Shown in pieces: positions 60,135 through 64,000 of a stretch of DNA of 64,000 bases. Positions within the stretch are counted from its first letter, which is position 1. The number at the start of each line of letters is the position of its first letter. The notes below the pieces were generated by a model, which worked only from the letters and a program-made list of their open reading frames with translations, did not search any database and had not been told where the DNA came from. The position numbers and the translations under genes are program-made. This DNA is from M30B80 sp965656935 (GTDB lineage Bacteria; Pseudomonadota; Alphaproteobacteria; Rhodobacterales; Rhodobacteraceae), in contig CBFHMG010000003.1 in the NCBI GenBank assembly GCA_965656935.1, positions 272,578 to 336,577 of the forward strand, in the 5' to 3' direction.

Positions 60135-60710
60135 ATGCGCCTTATCCTCGGATCAGGCAGCCCCCGCCGGAAGGAGCTTCTGGCGGTTCTTGGCGTTATA
60201 CCAGATGCCATTCTTCCCCCCGATATCGATGAAGACCCGCGCAAGGGCGAATTGCCCCGTCCTTATGTGGAACGCATGGCGCGTGAAAAAGCCCATGCTG
60301 TGCCCGCTGAGGCTGGCGATATCATCCTCTCGGCAGATACAACCGTGGCTTTGGGGCGGCGTATTCTTGGCAAGCCCGTAGATGCAGGCGAGGCGGCCTC
60401 GTTTTTGCTGGCGCTCTCGGGGCGGCGGCATCGGGTCTATACGGCCATTGCCCTGCGCAAGGGCGATAGGATCTGGGAGCGCTGCGTTGAAAGCCGCGTG
60501 CAAATGAAAAACCTCAGCGATGAGGAATTGAACGGCTATCTCGCCACCAATGACTGGCAGGGCAAGGCGGGTGGTTATTCCATCCAAGGCCCCGCAGGTG
60601 CGTTTATCCCTTGGATTTCTGGCAGTCATGCCGCGATAATGGGGCTTCCTCTGGTTGAGACGGCGCAATTGCTGACAACAGCGGGTTGGCCAGTTTGGAG
60701 GCAATCATGA
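60135..60710 (+). CDS. maf: Maf-family nucleotide pyrophosphatase
   Basis: 191 residues with SGSPRRKELL, ADTTVALG and the C-terminal GGYSIQGPAGAFI motif of Maf/YceF proteins, which hydrolyse non-canonical or modified nucleoside triphosphates and can delay septation. Starts 2 bases after infA and overlaps the RNase gene (ATGA). Confidence 0.93.
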   Translation: MRLILGSGSPRRKELLAVLGVIPDAILPPDIDEDPRKGELPRPYVERMAREKAHAVPAEAGDIILSADTTVALGRRILGKPVDAGEAASFLLALSGRRHRVYTAIALRKGDRIWERCVESRVQMKNLSDEELNGYLATNDWQGKAGGYSIQGPAGAFIPWISGSHAAIMGLPLVETAQLLTTAGWPVWRQS

Positions 60711-61756
60711 AAGGACGTATCGTCGTTCTCGATGAGATCGAGGGCCGCAAGGCTGCTGCTCTGATGGTTGATGGTCGGCTGGAAGAAATTGCCATCGACC
60801 CGCCCGAGGATGCACCGCCTGCTGTCGGGGCGATTTTCCGCGCAGTCTGTGAGCGCCCCCTGAAAGGGCAGGGCGGGATGATCCTGCGCTTGCCCGATGG
60901 GCAGACAGGCTTTTTGCGGCAGGGCAAGGGCTTGGCTCCGGGCGATGTGTTGCTGGTGCAGGTCACAGGTCTGGGCGAGGGCGGCAAGGCTACGCCGGTA
61001 ACAACGCGGCTTTTGTTCAAAAGCCGCTATGCGATTGTGACGCCGGATGCGCCTGGCATCAATATCGCGCGCTCGATCCGCGATGAGGCGGAGCGGGAAC
61101 GCCTTCTCGAGATCGCCCATGAAGGGATGCATGAGGCCCCAGAGGGCTTTGGCCTGATCCTGCGCACCGCAGCGGAAGAGGTCGATGAAGAGACATTGGC
61201 TGAAGACATTTCAACGATGCGCGGTCTGGCTGAGGCGGTTCTGGGGGATGCTGAGGGCGTGCCCGAATTGCTGCTTGCACCACTTGATGCCCATGAGACC
61301 GCGTGGCGCGACTGGTCGGCCCCCGATCCCGACGAGGTGGTCGAGCGGATCGGCAGCTTTGAGGAGCTTGGCGTGCTGGAGGCGATTGACGCAGTGCTGG
61401 CGCCGCCCATGCCCTTAAGCGCGGGCGCTTTCGCCATGATCGAGCCAACATCGGCCTTGGTGGCCGTGGATGTGAATACAGGGCCCGACAGCTCGCTTGC
61501 GGCGGGGCTCAAGGCCAATCTGGCACTGGCCCGCGACCTACCACGCCAGTTGCGGCTCAGGGGGCTTGCAGGGCAGTTAACGCTGGATGTCGCGCCCATG
61601 CCCAAGAAGGACCGCCGCCAGTTCGAGGATGCGCTCAAGCGCGCCTTCAGGGCGGATGCAACCGACACGGTTCTGGCAGGCTGGACGCCGCTGGGGATGT
61701 TCGAGTTGCAGCGTAAACGTGACCGTTGGCCGCTAAAGGAGCTTTGGCCCCGATGA
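60707..61756 (+). CDS. Ribonuclease E/G family protein (short)
   Basis: 349 residues, shorter than E. coli RNase G (489) and RNase E. The catalytic domain retains the two metal-binding aspartates (VAVDVNTGPD and LTLDVAPMPKKDRR) and a partial S1 region (GAIFRAVCERPLKGQGG, TGFLRQGKG). Some conserved RNase H-like and DNase I-like stretches are abbreviated. It would act in rRNA maturation or mRNA turnover. ATGA overlaps link it to maf and yacG. Confidence 0.88.
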   Translation: MKGRIVVLDEIEGRKAAALMVDGRLEEIAIDPPEDAPPAVGAIFRAVCERPLKGQGGMILRLPDGQTGFLRQGKGLAPGDVLLVQVTGLGEGGKATPVTTRLLFKSRYAIVTPDAPGINIARSIRDEAERERLLEIAHEGMHEAPEGFGLILRTAAEEVDEETLAEDISTMRGLAEAVLGDAEGVPELLLAPLDAHETAWRDWSAPDPDEVVERIGSFEELGVLEAIDAVLAPPMPLSAGAFAMIEPTSALVAVDVNTGPDSSLAAGLKANLALARDLPRQLRLRGLAGQLTLDVAPMPKKDRRQFEDALKRAFRADATDTVLAGWTPLGMFELQRKRDRWPLKELWPR

Positions 61757-61947
61757 CATGTCCGATCTGCCAAAAAGACACCGATGTAAAATACCGCCCC
61801 TTCTGTTCCAAACGCTGCGCGGATGTTGATTTGGGGCGTTGGCTGAACGGCACCTATGCGGTGCCCTCCAGTGATCCCGAGGATGTGGAAGAGGCCATTG
61901 ATGCCGCCGAGCGCGCCTTGCGCGAAGATAGTTTACGACCACATTAA
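61753..61947 (+). CDS. yacG: DNA gyrase inhibitor YacG, zinc-finger protein
   Basis: 64 residues with the four-cysteine zinc site CPICQKD and FCSKRCADVD, then DLGRWLNGTYAVPSS. YacG binds GyrB and blocks DNA binding. ATG 61753 overlaps the RNase stop (ATGA). It lies 108 bases upstream of tRNA-Phe. Confidence 0.93.
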   Translation: MTCPICQKDTDVKYRPFCSKRCADVDLGRWLNGTYAVPSSDPEDVEEAIDAAERALREDSLRPH

Positions 61948-62055
61948 GCGGCTGTTCCAAAGCAGTGCATTTTTTCGCGGAATGGCTATGGACAGCCCCG
62001 CCGAGACGCCCTAGAACGCCGACACCCAACGGGGCATCACGCCACCGTATCCCGT

Positions 62056-62130
62056 GCCCGGGTAGCTCAGGGGTAGAGCAGTGGATTGAAAATCCTCGTG
62101 TCGGTGGTTCGATTCCGCCCCCGGGCACCA
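62056..62130 (+). tRNA. tRNA-Phe (GAA anticodon)
   Basis: GCCCGGG (62056-62062) pairs with CCCGGGC (62120-62126). The D-arm TAGCTCAGGGGTAGAGC, anticodon loop TTGAAAA (anticodon GAA) and T-loop GGTTCGATTCC are in place; CCA is encoded and TTTTT follows. tRNA 3' ends are common integration sites. Confidence 0.96.
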
Positions 62131-62388
62131 TTTTTAAAGCAATATCAATGACTTAAATTAGCGCGATACACGCTTAAGTTGTGTTTTTCAAAAACACACC
62201 AAACACACACTTTTTGCCGTGTTGCTGACTATTTTGACTGCTGAATCACGGTGTTGAACATAGTGCTGGCTATTGCTGTGTTGCGGACACTGTGTTGGCG
62301 GAATTTTGGGCGAACATGGTTGGGAGCAATGAGTGTCAGGGTCTATTCACACTAAACTAGTAGCGGACATTTACGTTAGGCGCGGCGC

Positions 62389-62502
62389 ATGGCAGCTGTG
62401 AGCCCAAACTACCTGATGCTGCGATTTGCAGGAACGGACGCAAAACAGATCAAAGCCGCCATTCGAAAAGAATCTGTCTTGTCCGGTGATGGACTGGAGT
62501 GA
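62389..62502 (+). other. Short ORF of doubtful reality
   Basis: 37 codons from ATG 62389 (AAVSPNYLMLRFAGTDAKQI, then AAIRKESVLSGDGLE). No ribosome site is seen. Amino-acid composition looks protein-like, so it may be a fragment of an old gene. Confidence 0.25.
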
Positions 62503-62738
62503 CCTCCTTGATTAAATTATTGTTATTGTTTGATTATTTGATTGTACCAATTTGCGCGTGTTCAGTCAGTGTTCAGCAGTTTGAACAAGAATATACGGCC
62601 CCAGCCCTGAGCCCACGGCCACAACGGCCCTCGGCAGGGTGCGGTGGGCAACAATCTCTGTTTCATGATTGGCGCGTCACAGGGTATGGTAAACGCATTG
62701 AAACGCAACGCGCTTCATTTTCGCTTGGTCGCGAAACT

Positions 62739-62774
62739 AAGGCTGCCCCGGTTCGGGAATTCTAGGGCAGCCTT
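62739..62774 (-). terminator. Perfect 10-bp hairpin in the tRNA-Phe scar
   Basis: AAGGCTGCCC (62739-62748) and GGGCAGCCTT (62765-62774) enclose a 16-base loop. It lies 31 bases beyond the stop of the reverse-strand remnant, where its terminator would be expected, though its reverse-strand tail is weak. Confidence 0.5.
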
Positions 62775-62805
62775 TACCACCTGAGCCAGCATATGAGCCA
62801 CTAGC

Positions 62806-63077
62806 TTACAGCTCATCAGGAAAGTGCGCCTCCCACGGAAAGTCGGTCACGCCGATAGGCCGTATCCTATGGTTGCTAACTGTTTCTACATGCTCAGCTT
62901 TGCATGCCTGCATCCCCTGGACGGGTGTTGTTGCTTTCGCCAGTGCTTGGTGGTGCGTTCTCTAGCTCGCTCGCGGTTGTCGAAGGAAAGGGCCATATGC
63001 TCGGGGTGGACTATGCTGGTCCACTCTTGCACCGGTGGTGCGCAAAAAGTTAATGCATGCTTTGTCTTATGGCAACG
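62806..63077 (-). pseudogene. Unrecognised reverse-strand gene remnant, frameshifted
   Basis: Two overlapping reverse frames look coding. The first reads EWTSIVHPEHMALSFDNRER then ARERTTKHW; the second continues as ALAKATTPVQGMQ to RPIGVTDFPWEAHFPDEL with TAA at 62808-62806. Joining them needs one frameshift near 62940. The clean ending and the hairpin just downstream support a former gene. I do not recognise the family. Confidence 0.35.
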
Positions 63078-63174
63078 CTATGCGACGTCACCCTAGTGCG
63101 ATGTCAGAGGCAACGAGTGCAGGCACGAGCGGAAATCTAAGAGACGTTTTGTGGTTGACCCGGTGGGGATCATG

Positions 63175-63308
63175 ACGCGGGCCAGTGGCGCGAGAAGGTA
63201 GAGCTGGCGCTACGCTCAGGGGACTGCATCCTGCTATGGAACCGCACCTTGCGAAGTACGGCAGTCTGATACCGGCGTTGGCGCTTCTGTCTCATCTAAT
63301 TGACGGCG
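63175..63308 (+). pseudogene. Fragment resembling DUF3987 plasmid/phage protein
   Basis: Frame 1 reads DAGQWREKVELALRSGD and, after a one-base shift at about 63224, frame 3 reads LHPAMEPHLAKYGSL then IPALALLSHLIDG. This corresponds to the LRSGELHPALE-HLAKYRSLMPSLAL-HL-D stretch I associate with DUF3987 proteins, primase/helicase-like proteins of plasmids, phages and islands. No start and only about 45 residues remain. Confidence 0.5.
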
Positions 63309-63470
63309 CCGCTTTCGCGGTCTGATACGCGCTGTTTCAGCAGCCTGTGCGGCCTCAGACGCCGTGCAGGGCGAAAAACACTTGTCCGGTGGTCAGGTTC
63401 AAGCGATCGTCGCTTCAGAAGGCATGCCACTTGGGGGATGTCGGTTATCTTAATTTGGGAGCACGCAAAC

Positions 63471-63865
63471 ATGGGTTTCTTTAAAGCAACCAAAACGTGC
63501 CTTGCAAAATACTTCGTTTTTTCAGGGCGGGCGGCACGCTCCGAGTATTGGTGGTTTGCTCTGTTCGTCTTTGTCTTCAGCGTTGTTTTCGCAGTGATCG
63601 ATACTTCGTTGTTCAGTGTTAACCCTGATACCGGTGAAAGCGTGCAAGTCCTGACCCCGATCTTCCAGCTCGCTGTAGCCATACCCATGCTTGCTGTTGG
63701 GTGGCGTAGGCTGCATGANNNNNNNNNNGTCCAGCAGCCTTGCTTGGCGTCACTGGTTCAATGGTCGTCGCAGTTCTTCAGCTTATACTTTTGGTCCTTA
63801 TGATTTGGTGGCTTAGTAGACCTTCACAGGATGGTACGAATGAATATGGAGCCCCTACAGTATGA
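63471..63865 (+). CDS. DUF805 membrane protein, interrupted by an assembly gap
   Basis: From ATG 63471 the frame gives GFFKATKTCLAKYFVFSGRA then RSEYWWFALFVFVFS and ends at VGWRRLHD, the DUF805 R-R-L-H-D motif, where 10 Ns begin (63719). After the gap a different frame reads AALLGVTGSMVVAVLQLILL then VLMIWWLSRPSQDGTNEYGA and TGA at 63863. The frame difference means the N count is a placeholder; the missing part should include the third TM segment. Function unknown; DUF805 proteins are small inner-membrane proteins. Confidence 0.75.
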
Positions 63866-63939
63866 ACCGATGATGTGGACCAGTCTGGCGGTTCGCTGTG
63901 ACATGATGAAATATGGCTTGGTTGCCTAGGAGCTTCCTT

Positions 63940-64000
63940 ATGAAAAGACATCTAATTGCCACTACGACCCTCATGGTCATGATCTCATCCGCTGCATCTG
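63940..64000 (+). CDS. Start of a secreted protein, truncated by the window end
   Basis: ATG 63940 follows TAGGAG and encodes MKRHLIATTTLMVMISSAAS, a signal peptide with two early basic residues and a hydrophobic core. The mature protein lies outside the window. Confidence 0.6.
   Translation, partial: MKRHLIATTTLMVMISSAAS

Larger units (their letters stand above)
62131..63470. other. Gene-poor, AT-richer region downstream of tRNA-Phe
   Basis: No intact gene was found in 1340 bases, unlike every other region of the window. A GTGTTTTT-C-AAAAACAC hairpin (about 62180-62196) and four GTGTTG words lie near the start. Fragments on both strands resemble broken coding DNA, including one recalling DUF3987 proteins and an unrecognised reverse-strand frame with its own terminator. 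It is best read as the remains of an integrated element. Confidence 0.65.

Noticed and set aside
62499..62765. 88-codon forward frame after tRNA-Phe
   Set aside because: Composition is not protein-like, there is no ribosome site, and it ends in the hairpin region.

Overview
The window is about 60% GC and looks like chromosomal DNA from an alphaproteobacterium of the order Rhodobacterales (Roseobacter/Paracoccus relatives). Three things point there: a complete sox gene set in the alphaproteobacterial order, the murA - DUF2948 - hisD - UPF0262 - phosphatase - infA - maf - RNase E/G - yacG block typical of that order, and many TGATG/ATGA start-stop overlaps. The genus cannot be fixed from the sequence. 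A 10-N assembly gap lies at 63719-63728, and genes run off both ends.

Layout. 1-1770: nucleoside salvage (end of deoB, add, upp). 1837-4143: a SPOR-domain envelope protein and a membrane-anchored protein resembling a dead M48 peptidase. 4223-14969: a fatty-acid/acyl-CoA degradation region (acyl-CoA synthetase, FadJ-type enzyme, cupin, thiolase, GST, acyl-CoA dehydrogenase, two MerR regulators, two PaaI-type thioesterases). 14962-20873: MATE transporter, ArsC-like protein, pyrD, DUF952, 5'-nucleotidase, DUF1127 and YedK. 21089-30444: a tripartite tricarboxylate transporter system with its own two-component system and accessory binding protein, followed by a class III CoA-transferase, a citryl-CoA-lyase-like protein and an AbrB-family membrane protein. 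This last region is probably an uptake-plus-catabolism module for a citrate-like acid. 30508-35731: tRNA-Gly, an ABC exporter, a second acyl-CoA synthetase and a YcaQ-like gene broken by one in-frame TGA.

35728-48024: the sulfur oxidation locus. soxT-soxR-soxS (reverse) face soxV-W-X-Y-Z-A-B-C-D-E-F and a DUF302 gene (forward). SoxYZ carries the sulfur substrate; SoxXA, SoxB and SoxCD process it in the periplasm; SoxV/W/S maintain thiol redox state; SoxT probably imports a sulfur compound; SoxR is a two-cysteine ArsR-type repressor. A near-ideal inverted repeat between soxW and soxX is a candidate SoxR operator.

48177-53526: a VOC protein, monomeric isocitrate dehydrogenase, a DEAD-box helicase with a repetitive basic tail, and tRNA-Thr. 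53702-62130: the murA to yacG housekeeping block, with three extra genes between the phosphatase and infA, ending at tRNA-Phe. 62131-63470 holds no intact gene but carries decayed fragments, including one recalling DUF3987 plasmid/phage proteins. It looks like the scar of a mobile element next to tRNA-Phe. The window closes with a gapped DUF805 gene and the start of a secreted protein.

No CRISPR array, intact insertion sequence or rRNA was seen. The best leads for new biology are the transporter/CoA-transferase/lyase module, the peptidase-like protein without an active site, the sox operators, the 22-bp inverted repeat at 10553-10755 and the tRNA-Phe scar.
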